NCBI RefSeq assembly: GCF_022919215.1 | Contig: NZ_CP095046.1 | Coordinates: 2,098,501 to 2,162,500, forward strand | Source: Hymenobacter cellulosilyticus | Lineage (GTDB): Bacteria; Bacteroidota; Bacteroidia; Cytophagales; Hymenobacteraceae | Length of the DNA stretch: 64,000 nt | Direction of reading: 5' to 3' | In this document: positions 56,454 to 63,468 of the stretch, in pieces | How the letters are laid out: every line of letters starts with the position of its first letter | How positions within the stretch are numbered: position 1 is the first letter of the stretch | The notes under the pieces: generated by a model | The model's database searches: none | What the model saw: the letters and a program-made list of their open reading frames with translations, nothing else | What the model was told of the DNA's origin: nothing | Translations under genes and position numbers: made by a program

Positions 56454-58277
56454 CTAGTACACGTCTTCGAGGTAGCGGCGCTGCTTTTTGAGGGCGCGCA
56501 GGTAGTCGGCCGCGTCCTCGGCCGAGCAGCCGGCTTCGCGCTGTACCACTTGCTTCAGGGCTTCCTGAATAGCCGAACCCAGGCGGGCCTTGTCGCCGCA
56601 GACGTAGAAGTGGGCCCCGTTTTCGAGCCAGCCGTACACGTCCCGCGACTTTTCCAGCAGGCGGTGCTGCACGTAGATTTTCTCGGCCTGGTCGCGCGAA
56701 AAGGCCACGTCGAGGTGGCGCAGGGTGCCGCGCTTGAGGTGCTGCAGCCACTCGGTCTGGTAGAGGAAGTCGGTGGTGAAGTTGGGGTTGCCAAAGAACA
56801 GCCAGTTGCGGCCCTCGGCGCCCAATTCCACCCGCTCCTCCACAAAGGCCCGGAACGGAGCCACGCCGGTGCCCGCACCCACCATGATGATGTCGGTGGC
56901 CGCGTCCTGGGGCAGCTTGAAGTACTCGTTGCGCTCCACGAACACTCGGGCCGTATGGTCAATTTCGAGCCGGTCGGCCAAGTGCGAGGAGCACACCCCG
57001 TGCTTGGTGCGGCCGTGGGCGGCGTAGCGCACGGCGCCCACCGTCAGGTGCACTTCCTCGGGGTGAACCAGCAGGCTGCTGGCAATGGAATAGGCCCGGG
57101 CCGGCAAGGGGCGTAGTACTGCCGCCAACTGCTCGGCCGATAACTCGGCGGGAAACTCGCTGAGCAGATCCGCCACGTCGCGGCCGTACACGTAGCGCTG
57201 CAACTGCGGAATATCGGTCACGATGTCGGCTAGCTGCTTGTGCTGCGGAGCGGCGGCGGCGTAGCGTTCCAGCACGTCGCGGGTTAGTACCGAGAGTTCG
57301 AGTTTTTGGGTAAGTGCCGTGCCCAGCTCAAAGTCCACGCCCGAGAGCTGAATGGGCGCGGCGCCGTCGAGGCGGGCTTTCTGCAGAACTTCCGCCACCA
57401 GCGCCTCCCCGTTGCGCGGCACCACCGACAGCGCATCGCCCGGCTCGTAGTGCAGCCCCGAGTCGGCCAAGGAAAGCTCGATATGGTAGGTTTCCTTGCT
57501 TGAGCCGCGGCCGTTGAGCTGAATCTTTTCCAGCACCGTGGCCTCAAATGGGTTGTGGTGCGACCAGGCCGCGGGCTCCGGCGCCACTAAGGTTTCTGTG
57601 GCGTAGCCCGGGCTGCTGGAGGTATCCGCGTTGGCTTCGGCGGCAATGACGTTAAGTACCTGGTCGGCCCACTGCTGGGCGGCTTCCTGGTAATCCACGT
57701 CGCACTCCACCCGTTCCAGCAGGCGCTGGGCACCCAGCTCGGCCAAGCGCTCGTCGAATTCGCGGCCGGTCTGGCAGAACTGCACGTAGCTTTTGTCGCC
57801 CAGGGCCAGCACCGAGTAGCGCAGGTCGGGCAGCTTGGGGGCGCGGTTGCTGAGCAGGAACTGGTGCAGCTCCTCGGCCGCTACCGGCGGCTCGCCCTCA
57901 CCCTGCGTACTCACGACCAGCAAGAGCTGCTGCTCGGTTTTGAGGGAGCGGGTGGCGTAGTCGTTCACGTCCTGCACCGTAACCTGCACGCCGCGCTGCT
58001 TGGCTTTCTCGGCCGTTTGCTGGGCTACTTTCTTGCTGTTGCCGGTTTGGGAGCCGTACAGAATTGTGAGCTTGGATGCCGCGGCCGGTGCCCCCGCAGT
58101 TGCGGCAGCCTGAGCCTGAACTGCGTTTTGCACCTCACTACGCCCCGCGGAAGTACGGCCGTAGAAGTAGCCGCTCAGCCAGATCAGCTGCTGGTCAGAG
58201 AGGCCCGTAGTCAGGCGCTGCAACGTGTTATCGTCGAGGCCCAGGGGCAGCGTCTGGTCTTGGGAAAGAAGGCTCAT
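56454..58277 (-). CDS. cysJ: Sulfite reductase flavoprotein (alpha subunit)
   Basis: 607 residues (E. coli CysJ 599). Flavodoxin domain about 68-205 (LTILYGSQTGNSKKVAQQ for FMN, VVSTQGEGEPP, LALGDKSYVQFC), FAD domain about 235-440 (RAYSIASSLLVHPEEVHLTVG), NADPH domain to the end (IMVGAGTGVAPFRAFVEER; YVCGDKARLG; C-terminal YLEDVY). Transfers electrons from NADPH through FAD and FMN to CysI. 230 bp after cobA, with a repeat element between; a hairpin terminator follows. Confidence 0.93.
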   Translation of the reverse strand: MSLLSQDQTLPLGLDDNTLQRLTTGLSDQQLIWLSGYFYGRTSAGRSEVQNAVQAQAAATAGAPAAASKLTILYGSQTGNSKKVAQQTAEKAKQRGVQVTVQDVNDYATRSLKTEQQLLLVVSTQGEGEPPVAAEELHQFLLSNRAPKLPDLRYSVLALGDKSYVQFCQTGREFDERLAELGAQRLLERVECDVDYQEAAQQWADQVLNVIAAEANADTSSSPGYATETLVAPEPAAWSHHNPFEATVLEKIQLNGRGSSKETYHIELSLADSGLHYEPGDALSVVPRNGEALVAEVLQKARLDGAAPIQLSGVDFELGTALTQKLELSVLTRDVLERYAAAAPQHKQLADIVTDIPQLQRYVYGRDVADLLSEFPAELSAEQLAAVLRPLPARAYSIASSLLVHPEEVHLTVGAVRYAAHGRTKHGVCSSHLADRLEIDHTARVFVERNEYFKLPQDAATDIIMVGAGTGVAPFRAFVEERVELGAEGRNWLFFGNPNFTTDFLYQTEWLQHLKRGTLRHLDVAFSRDQAEKIYVQHRLLEKSRDVYGWLENGAHFYVCGDKARLGSAIQEALKQVVQREAGCSAEDAADYLRALKKQRRYLEDVY

Positions 58278-58324
58278 GGCGAAGGGAAAAGAAAATCGAG
58301 TTTTTGGGCGGTATTTTTTCGTCT

Positions 58325-58492
58325 GTCATCCTGAGCCAGCGAAGGACCTGCCTCCATGGTGCGCTGAGGATTTTTAATGTGACAAGTCGTTGTTACCTGC
58401 TGACAAAAGGGCTTTGGAGCGTTGAATGGGGCTTTTGATGAAGGTGATAAAGGCCCTTCGTTTCTGTTTACTGGGCAGCTGCGCAGGATGAC
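58325..58492. repeat. Family B palindromic repeat (diverged)
   Basis: GTCATCCTGAGCCAGCGAAGG at one end and GCGCAGGATGAC at the other, about 168 bp; the middle is unlike the copy at 21746 apart from AAAGGGCTTTGG-like sequence. Confidence 0.6.
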
Positions 58493-58507
58493 AGGCACTA
58501 AGAGAAA

Positions 58508-59299
58508 TCAGGCGATTTCGGCGTAGGAAAGCAGTTCGGTAAACACCGCGGGCACTGCTGCGTCAGCCTTAGCCAGGCGCGCCACTTCCCCGATGATGAT
58601 AATGGCCGGCGCACCGATTCCGGCCGCCGCCGCCCGGGCCAGCAGCTGCACCACCGAGCCTGTCACCAGTTGGGCCGTGGGCAAGGTCCCGTTTTGAATA
58701 ATAGCGGCTGGCGTTTGGCTGTGGCCGTGCCGGCTAAAGATTTCGACAATGCCGGCCAGCTGGCTCAGCCCCATCAGAATGACCGTCGTGGTGCGCGAGC
58801 GGGCCGCTTCGGTCACGGCCGCCGACAGCTCGCCGGTGGACGTGGTAGCTGTAATGACCTGAAATCCTTCACTGCTGCCCCGGTGCGTGACGGGGATGCC
58901 CATGCTGCCGGCTGCCGCCACGGCGCTGCTGATGCCGGGCACGTAATCGGTTAGCAGGCCGTGCTGCTCGGCGTAGAGCATTTCTTCCCGGCCCCGGCCA
59001 AACACGAACGGGTCACCGCCCTTGAGGCGCACCACGTGGCCGTAGCGCCGGGCGCTGTCCACAATCAGGGCGTTGATTTCGTCCTGCCCGTAGCTGCGCA
59101 TGCCGCGGCGCTTGCCCACAAAAATCTGCTGGGCGCCGGGCCGCACGTAGCCCAGCAGGTCGTTGTTGGCCAGCGCGTCGTAGAGCACCACGTCGGCCTC
59201 GCCCAGCACCCGCACACCTTTCAGCGTGAAGAGCTCCGGGTCGCCGGGGCCCGCACCGAGTACGGTCAGGCGGGGCAGGGGTGAGGGAAAGTCGGACAT
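58508..59299 (-). CDS. cobA: Uroporphyrinogen-III C-methyltransferase
   Basis: 263 residues from MSDFPSPLPRL (ATG 59299). The SAM-binding and catalytic motifs are present: LTVLGAGPGDPELFTLKGVRVL (N-terminal loop), VVRLKGGDPFVFGRG, GISSAVAAAGSMGIPVTHRG, and ATTVILMG-like RTTTVILMGLSQLAGI. It methylates uroporphyrinogen III twice to precorrin-2, the first step towards siroheme for CysI. The fused dehydrogenase at 49065 does the following steps, so the two together replace E. coli CysG. Confidence 0.92.
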   Translation of the reverse strand: MSDFPSPLPRLTVLGAGPGDPELFTLKGVRVLGEADVVLYDALANNDLLGYVRPGAQQIFVGKRRGMRSYGQDEINALIVDSARRYGHVVRLKGGDPFVFGRGREEMLYAEQHGLLTDYVPGISSAVAAAGSMGIPVTHRGSSEGFQVITATTSTGELSAAVTEAARSRTTTVILMGLSQLAGIVEIFSRHGHSQTPAAIIQNGTLPTAQLVTGSVVQLLARAAAAGIGAPAIIIIGEVARLAKADAAVPAVFTELLSYAEIA

Positions 59300-59336
59300 G
59301 GCGTTGGGAGAATGAATGATTCGAACTCGGATGATT

Positions 59337-59434
59337 GTCATGTCGACCAGCGGAAGACATCTTGCGTGCCGTGGTAATCAGATTGCTCTGGCAACATCAG
59401 CACGCGAGATGTCTCGCTAGGGCTCGACATGACG
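59337..59434. repeat. Family A palindromic repeat between cysN and cobA
   Basis: Complete copy in the opposite orientation: GTCATGTCGACC ... ACATCTTGCGTGCCGTGGTAATCAG ... TTGCTCTGGCAAC ... CACGCGAGATGTC ... GTCGA..ATGAC type ends. Confidence 0.78.
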
Positions 59435-59457
59435 TTCTTATTTGCTCAACCCGGCGG

Positions 59458-60735
59458 CTAAATCGTGAAGCCCAGGGGCTCGGGCACAAAGCTGTTCTGC
59501 ATGGCATCCACCATACCGGCCGCCAGCGTGTCGCCGCTGAGCTCGTCCACCAGGATAAAGGCACCAGTAGCGCGGTTCTGCTGATAGGAATCCACCACCA
59601 GCGGGGCGGCCGTCTTGAGGCGGATGCCCACGATGTCGTTGAGCTGGGCCGACTCGGTGGCGGCGCGGCCGTAGGTGCGCACGTTTACTTTGTAAGTAAT
59701 GGCCGACACCACTGCCTTTACCACCGCCGAGTGGTGCTGCACCAGCAGCTTGCGGCCGGGCCACAGGGGCCGCTCGTCCATCCAGCAAATGGTGGCTTCC
59801 ACCTCCTTGGCCACGTGGATCTGGCTGCCCACGGGCACGATGGAGTCGCCGCGGCTAATATCCACGTCGTCGGTCAGGCGAATAATGACGGCCTGGGGCG
59901 CGGCGGCGCTTTCCACTTCCCGCTGGTCTACCTCAATGGCCTCAATCACCGATTCCTGGCCGCTGGGCAGGATGTGGACCCGGTCGCCGCGGCGGTACTC
60001 TCCGCTCTGAATGCGGCCGGCGTAGCCGCGGTAGTCGGGGTAGTCCTCGGTCTGGGGTCGGATGACGAACTGCACCTGAAAGCGTGGCTCGGCAATGGAG
60101 GCTTCTTCGAAAGCCGGCACGCTTTCCAGGTGTTCCAGCAGGCTGGGGCCGGTGTACCAGCCCAGATTCTTGGAGCGGGCCACGATATTGTCGCCCAGCA
60201 GAGCGCTGATGGGAATGGCCGTCACGTTGGGCAGCTTGAGCTGGTCGGCAATGGCAGCGTAGTCGGCCACAATTTGGTCGAACACCGATTCCTCGTTGCC
60301 CACCAGGTCCATCTTGTTCACGGCCAGTACAAAGTACCGAATGCCCACCAAGGAGGCAATAAGCGAGTGGCGGCGGGTCTGCTCCACCACGCCCTGCCGG
60401 GCATCGACCAGCACAATGGCCAGATCAGCAGTGGAGGCGCCCGTGACCATATTGCGGGTGTACTGCACGTGGCCGGGCGCGTCGGTGATGATAAACTTGC
60501 GGCGCGGCGTGGTGAAGTACTTGTAGGCCACGTCGATGGTGATGCCCTGTTCGCGCTCAGCCCGCAGACCGTCAGTCAGCAAGGCCAAATCCACGGTGCC
60601 GTGCACGGTGGGACGGTTTTCCAGGGCCGCCAGTACGTCCAAGGACACGGAATCAGAGTCGTAAAGCAAACGGCCAATCAGCGTGCTCTTGCCGTCGTCG
60701 ACGCTGCCGCAGGTGATAAATCGGAGAAGGTCCAT
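59458..60735 (-). CDS. cysN: Sulfate adenylyltransferase subunit 1 (GTPase)
   Basis: 425 residues from MDLLRFITCGSVDDGKSTL (ATG 60735). GTPase motifs: GSVDDGKST (P-loop), DAPGH (DTPGH-equivalent), NKMD (VNKMDLVG). The C-terminal part has the EF-Tu-like barrel domains. There is no APS kinase (CysC) domain after it, in accord with the APS-reductase route here. Its GTP hydrolysis drives formation of APS by CysD. It is separated from cysD by a GTGA-rich inverted element that touches both genes. Confidence 0.93.
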   Translation of the reverse strand: MDLLRFITCGSVDDGKSTLIGRLLYDSDSVSLDVLAALENRPTVHGTVDLALLTDGLRAEREQGITIDVAYKYFTTPRRKFIITDAPGHVQYTRNMVTGASTADLAIVLVDARQGVVEQTRRHSLIASLVGIRYFVLAVNKMDLVGNEESVFDQIVADYAAIADQLKLPNVTAIPISALLGDNIVARSKNLGWYTGPSLLEHLESVPAFEEASIAEPRFQVQFVIRPQTEDYPDYRGYAGRIQSGEYRRGDRVHILPSGQESVIEAIEVDQREVESAAAPQAVIIRLTDDVDISRGDSIVPVGSQIHVAKEVEATICWMDERPLWPGRKLLVQHHSAVVKAVVSAITYKVNVRTYGRAATESAQLNDIVGIRLKTAAPLVVDSYQQNRATGAFILVDELSGDTLAAGMVDAMQNSFVPEPLGFTI

Positions 60736-60827
60736 GAGGTGAGATTGTGAGGTTGTGAAATTGTAAATGGTCGTGCAGGTGAAGCGGAATGCGGGATTCG
60801 CAACTTCACCTCTCACAACTTCACCAC
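60736..60827. repeat. GTGA-rich inverted element between cysD and cysN
   Basis: Begins AGGTGAGATTGTGAGG next to the cysN start codon, ends CACCTCTCACAACTTCACC next to the cysD stop codon. Same form as the element at 9691-10088. Confidence 0.6.
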
Positions 60828-61739
60828 TTAGAAATAGCCGTTGCGTTTGCGGTCTTCCATGCCGGCCTCGGAGATGTTGTCGTCGAGGCGGGTGGCGCCC
60901 CGCTCACTGACTTTGGCTAGCAGCAGATCGGCAATGATGTCGTCGATGGTGGCCGCGTCGCTTTCCACGGCCGCGGTGCAGGTCGAGTCGCCCACGGTGC
61001 GGAAGCGCACTTGCCGCTCCACGATTTCGTCGTTTTCGTCGAGGCGCAGGTGCTCATTCAGGCCCAAAAGCTGGCCGCTGGGCAGCACCACGCAGGTGCG
61101 CGGGTGGCCGAAATAGATGCTGGGCAAGGCAATATTCTCGCGCTGAATGTAGCGCCACACATCCAGCTCGGTCCAGTTGGAAATCGGGAATACGCGCACG
61201 TTCTCGCCCTTCTGAATCCGGCCGTTGTACACGTTCCAGAGCTCGGGGCGCTGGCGCTTGGGGTCCCACTGGCCGAATTCGTCGCGCACCGAGAAGATGC
61301 GCTCCTTGGCCCGGGCCTTTTCTTCGTCGCGCCGGGCTCCCCCGATGCAGGCATCGAACTGAAACTCCTCAATGGTTTCGAGCAGGGTGTAAGTCTGCAG
61401 CGGGTTGCGGCTCGGAAACTTGCCGCCCGGCTCGCGCAGGCGCTGCCGCTTAATGGTGTCTTCCACGCTGCGCACGATGAGCTTTTCGCCCAGCTCAGCG
61501 GCCAGCTCGTCGCGAAACTTAAGCACTTCGGGGAAGTTGTGGCCGGTATCGACGTGCACCAGCGGGAATGGGAAACGTCCGGGGCGGAAGGCTTTTTCGG
61601 CCAGACGCGTGAGCACAATCGAGTCTTTGCCGCCCGAGAACAGCAAAGCCGGCCGCTCAAACTGGCCTGCTACTTCCCGCAGAATGTGAATGGCTTCGGC
61701 TTCCAGCCGGTCAAGGTAATCGAAGTGAGGGGTACTCAT
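60828..61739 (-). CDS. cysD: Sulfate adenylyltransferase subunit 2
   Basis: 303 residues (E. coli CysD 302) from MSTPHFDYLDRLEAEAI. PP-loop ATPase motif SGGKDSIVL at about 36-44; FPLVHVDTGHNFPE; GGARRDEEKARAKER; the YIQRENIALPSIYF segment and the final MEDRKRNGYF are CysD hallmarks. Forms APS from ATP and sulfate with CysN. 62 bp after cysH. Confidence 0.95.
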   Translation of the reverse strand: MSTPHFDYLDRLEAEAIHILREVAGQFERPALLFSGGKDSIVLTRLAEKAFRPGRFPFPLVHVDTGHNFPEVLKFRDELAAELGEKLIVRSVEDTIKRQRLREPGGKFPSRNPLQTYTLLETIEEFQFDACIGGARRDEEKARAKERIFSVRDEFGQWDPKRQRPELWNVYNGRIQKGENVRVFPISNWTELDVWRYIQRENIALPSIYFGHPRTCVVLPSGQLLGLNEHLRLDENDEIVERQVRFRTVGDSTCTAAVESDAATIDDIIADLLLAKVSERGATRLDDNISEAGMEDRKRNGYF

Positions 61740-61801
61740 ACTAGAGAATCTAAAGTGCCGCGGCAGGCCCGATTGCCCGCTGATGTATGAATGGATAGTC
61801 G

Positions 61802-62562
61802 TTACAGAGTCGAAGCGTTGACCGGCTCCACCACCGGGTCGGGGCCGTTGTGGGTGCTGTGCAGGCCGCACTCCTTGGCCGACTGGTCTTCCCACCACCA
61901 GCGCCCGGCCCGGAAATCCTCCCCGGCCTTGATGGCCCGGGTGCAGGGCGCGCACCCGATGCTCACGAAGCCTTGCTGGTGCAGCGGGTTGAAGGGAATG
62001 CTGTGCTTGTGCACAAAGTCCCAGCACTGCTCAAAGGTCCAGTCGAAGAGCGGGTGAAACTTGATAAGCTGGTGGCCGCCGTCCCACTCCACCGCGTGCA
62101 TGTCCTGCCGGTTAGCCGACTGTTCGGCCCGGATGCCGGTAAACCAAGCCTGCTGGCCCAGCAAAGCGCGCCGCAGAGGCTCCACCTTGCGGATGCCGCA
62201 GCACTCCTTGCGGTTTTCCACGCTTTCGTAGAAGCTGTTGGGGCCTTTTTCAAGCAGCAGTTGCTCAACGGCCGACTGCTGGGGAAGTAGGGCTCAATGG
62301 TCTTGCCGTAGCGCAGCAGCGTCTTATTCCAGGTGGAATAGGTTTCCTGGAAGTTGCGGGCCGTATCGAGCGTAAAGACCTTGATGGGCAGATTGTGCTC
62401 GAAAATCAGGTGGGTAATGATCTGGTCTTCGAGGCCGAAGGAGGTCGAGAAAATGGCCTGGCCGGGAAACTGCGCGGCAGCTTCCGAGAGTATTTCTAGG
62501 GCAGAACGCCCGGCGAGCTGCTGGCGCAGGCTCGAAACCAGCGCCTCTGAGGCTACTTGCAT
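61802..62562 (-). CDS. cysH: Assimilatory APS reductase (CysH family, iron-sulfur type), frameshifted
   Basis: About 253 residues after repair, from MQVASEALVSSL (ATG 62562). N-terminal FSTSFGLEDQIITHLI and VFTLDTARNFQETY are the PP-loop-like PAPS/APS reductase region. The C-terminal half has CC-G-I-R-K-V-E-P-L and G-C-A-P-C-T-R: four cysteines for a 4Fe-4S cluster, the mark of APS (not PAPS) reductases. The break is near 62281-62284 (IEPYFP|QQSAVEQLLLEKG), where CCCC should be CCCCC. It reduces APS to sulfite and AMP using thioredoxin. First gene of the cluster, under the SAM riboswitch. Confidence 0.92.
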
Positions 62563-62743
62563 GATGCGAAGAGAATATGGCTTTTCCGGAGCGGAATTAC
62601 CGGCTTTCGGGGCACCCGGCGCACAAATGGGTTGTGCCAATCCAGGCAGACTAGCCTGCGGTAGTCGAGAAAAGGGTTGTGCGAAAACAGCTCAGCTTAG
62701 CGGAGCGTGGGGCACGGGCAGGAAAAGCAAAGGGCGTGACCGG

Positions 62744-62767
62744 CTAACAACACCGACAGCACATCAT
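62744..62767 (-). promoter_or_regulatory. Possible Cys leader peptide of the cysH operon
   Basis: Minus-strand ATG ATG TGC TGT CGG TGT TGT TAG, reading M-M-C-C-R-C-C-stop, four Cys codons out of seven. Two bases later GGTCACG can pair (one mismatch) with CGTGCCC (62735-62741 with 62710-62716). It sits between the riboswitch and cysH, 182 bp before the cysH ATG. Ribosome stalling at Cys codons when charged tRNA-Cys is short is the inferred role. Confidence 0.5.
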
Positions 62768-62843
62768 GCCACAACATCCATGCTGTAGGGCAGCGGAGGT
62801 GGGCGAAATAGTGCGGGCGTTGGACAAGGTTTTCACGACGTTG

Positions 62844-62941
62844 TTGTTTTTATATGGTCAGGACTTGGCACCGTTCCGCATTTGCGGATGGTTGCCGGCG
62901 CTTCGTTGAGCCTGTCTCTCCACGCCTCTGTATAAAAACAA
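62844..62941 (-). ncRNA. SAM riboswitch (SAM-I superfamily core, P4 apparently absent)
   Basis: P1 is an 11-bp perfect stem TTGTTTTTATA / TATAAAAACAA. Inside it lie the S-box core: GGCGTGGAGAGACAGGCTC with the k-turn region, GAAGCGCCGGCAACC, a P3 stem CCGCA/TGCGG, and CGGTGCCAAGTCCTGA. P2 pairs GGCG/CGCC, and the GAG/CTC pair replaces the common GGG/CCC. The stem normally found between the AAGTCC segment and P1 (P4) is missing, as in the SAM-I/IV variant. It binds S-adenosylmethionine, which should lower expression of the sulfate genes. No T-rich terminator follows, so control is probably at translation or through Rho. Confidence 0.9.
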
Positions 62942-62969
62942 TCCTTTGATGGGTAAAGAATTGGTAGTA

Positions 62970-63001
62970 CAAAGGTAATAGCATGAATTTTATAATTGCA
63001 A
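62970..63001 (-). promoter_or_regulatory. Consensus Bacteroidota promoter of the cysH operon
   Basis: On the minus strand TTG (63001-62999), 21-nt spacer, TACCTTTG (62977-62970), a full match to TTG / TAnnTTTG. A start about 7 bp on would put the riboswitch some 20 nt into the transcript. Confidence 0.7.
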
Positions 63002-63019
63002 GTTATAACGCGGAGAAGT

Positions 63020-63039
63020 GTTATTGTCTCGAAAATAAC
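63020..63039. promoter_or_regulatory. Inverted repeat just upstream of the cysH promoter
   Basis: GTTATT-N8-AATAAC, ending about 20 bp upstream of the TTG box: a plausible site for an activator or repressor. A second inverted repeat, TATTACTT-A-AAGTAATA, lies at 63107-63123. Confidence 0.35.
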
Positions 63040-63468
63040 GCAGGTAATGGACTATTTTATAGGCTATTAGATAGAAGTACACACGGGTGTTAGTATAAAT
63101 TACGTGTATTACTTAAAGTAATAACGAGCATATCATTTGGCTATAAATTTCTGCCGATTTACTGTGTTTAAACCTAGTAGTGGCCTGTTTGGCGTTATTT
63201 CAGGTAAGGTGAATCATACCTGTGGGCAGTAGAGCCCTATCCTGGCAGCGAGGTAATTGGCAGTAAACTGTGGACAATAAAATACCCCGCGTACTGCCGT
63301 AAGCCAAGGAATAAAGAATTGTAGAATCAGAAGCACCCTGTGCTGCTGCCAGCCAAAAAACCAGTCGAGCGGTCCATTCAGTGACACTACGGAAACCGCA
63401 TTTTCGGTCCGGCCTCAGCTTGAGCAAAGCCGGCCCATCGAGGAGGCTACTTATCTTTTTCTGCCCGC

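Larger units (their letters stand above)
62563..63468. other. 900-bp regulatory region upstream of cysH
   Basis: From cysH outwards it holds the MMCCRCC mini-frame (62744-62767), the SAM riboswitch (62844-62941), a consensus promoter (62970-63001), inverted repeats at 63020-63039 and 63107-63123 in an A+T-rich stretch to about 63190, and then 63200-63468 in which I see nothing convincing. Confidence 0.7.

Noticed and set aside
63200..63427. 75-codon minus-strand open frame between pbpC and cysH
   Set aside because: No recognisable domain, codon use unlike the neighbours, and no promoter or terminator of its own.
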